A stretch of DNA of 32,813 nucleotides from Paenibacillus tarimensis. GTDB lineage: Bacteria; Bacillota; Bacilli; Paenibacillales; Paenibacillaceae. The notes beneath the pieces were generated by a model that worked only from the letters and a program-made list of their open reading frames with translations, ran no database searches and was not told the origin of the DNA. The stretch spans positions 1 to 32,813 of the forward strand of contig NZ_JAKGAO010000035.1 of NCBI RefSeq assembly GCF_021532315.1. Direction: 5' to 3'. This document shows, one piece after another, positions 32,634 to 32,813 of the stretch. The translations under genes and the position numbers were made by a program. Numbering within the stretch: the first letter of the stretch is position 1; every line of letters starts with the position of its first letter.

Positions 32634-32813
<180 letters not shown>

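Overview
The window looks like chromosome from a Paenibacillus-type member of the Bacillota. The signs are strong AGGAGG ribosome binding sites, a surface protein with three C-terminal SLH domains, sigma-A-type promoters, CcpA cre boxes, a PerR-like box in front of ahpCF, and a 16S rRNA 3' end with the GGATCACCTCCTTTCT tail. Genus placement is inference. No phage, IS, CRISPR array or plasmid gene was recognised.

Layout. 1-8.2 kb (minus): a 1775-aa secreted protein built from an RCC1 propeller, invasin-like Ig repeats and SLH domains, preceded by a MalT/LAL-type ATP-dependent LuxR regulator. 8.4-10.2 kb: an FMN-binding split-barrel stress protein, a secreted NPP1/NLP necrosis-inducing-like protein, and a non-coding block of nested inverted repeats. 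10.2-12.7 kb: two small unknown genes and a DUF2339 membrane protein. 13.0-16.6 kb: an overlapping gene pair for a heterodimeric ABC exporter with one degenerate ATP site. 16.6-20.8 kb: an AT-rich GNAT gene beside a gene remnant, a lipoprotein, a DUF4179 anti-sigma-like protein with its overlapping ECF sigma factor, and a divergent membrane-anchored protein. 20.8-26.2 kb (minus): a SAM methyltransferase with a 36-codon gene in front, a TPP-dependent acetolactate synthase/pyruvate oxidase-like enzyme, an arylamine N-acetyltransferase, and a QorB-like quinone reductase with its Rrf2 regulator. 26.2-29.6 kb: a small membrane protein, then divergent GH43-ricin and GH12 glycosidases with cre boxes. 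29.6-31.9 kb: ahpC-ahpF. 32.0-32.8 kb: the end of an rRNA operon, in transcription order 16S (partial), tRNA-Ser, Met, fMet, Thr, Tyr, terminator.

Themes. Several genes fit life on plant material (NLP protein, GH12, GH43-CBM13, SLH adhesin). Others fit redox and xenobiotic defence (AhpCF, QorB/Rrf2, NAT, ABC exporter). The least expected signals are in RNA and non-coding DNA: an extra segment of about 36 nt forming two hairpins at the tip of 16S helix 44; a 16S followed only by tRNAs and a terminator, with no 23S or 5S; a near-identical 20-bp box in front of both rrf2 and qorB; and a 36-codon gene in front of the methyltransferase. I see no complete, clearly new defence or biosynthetic system.
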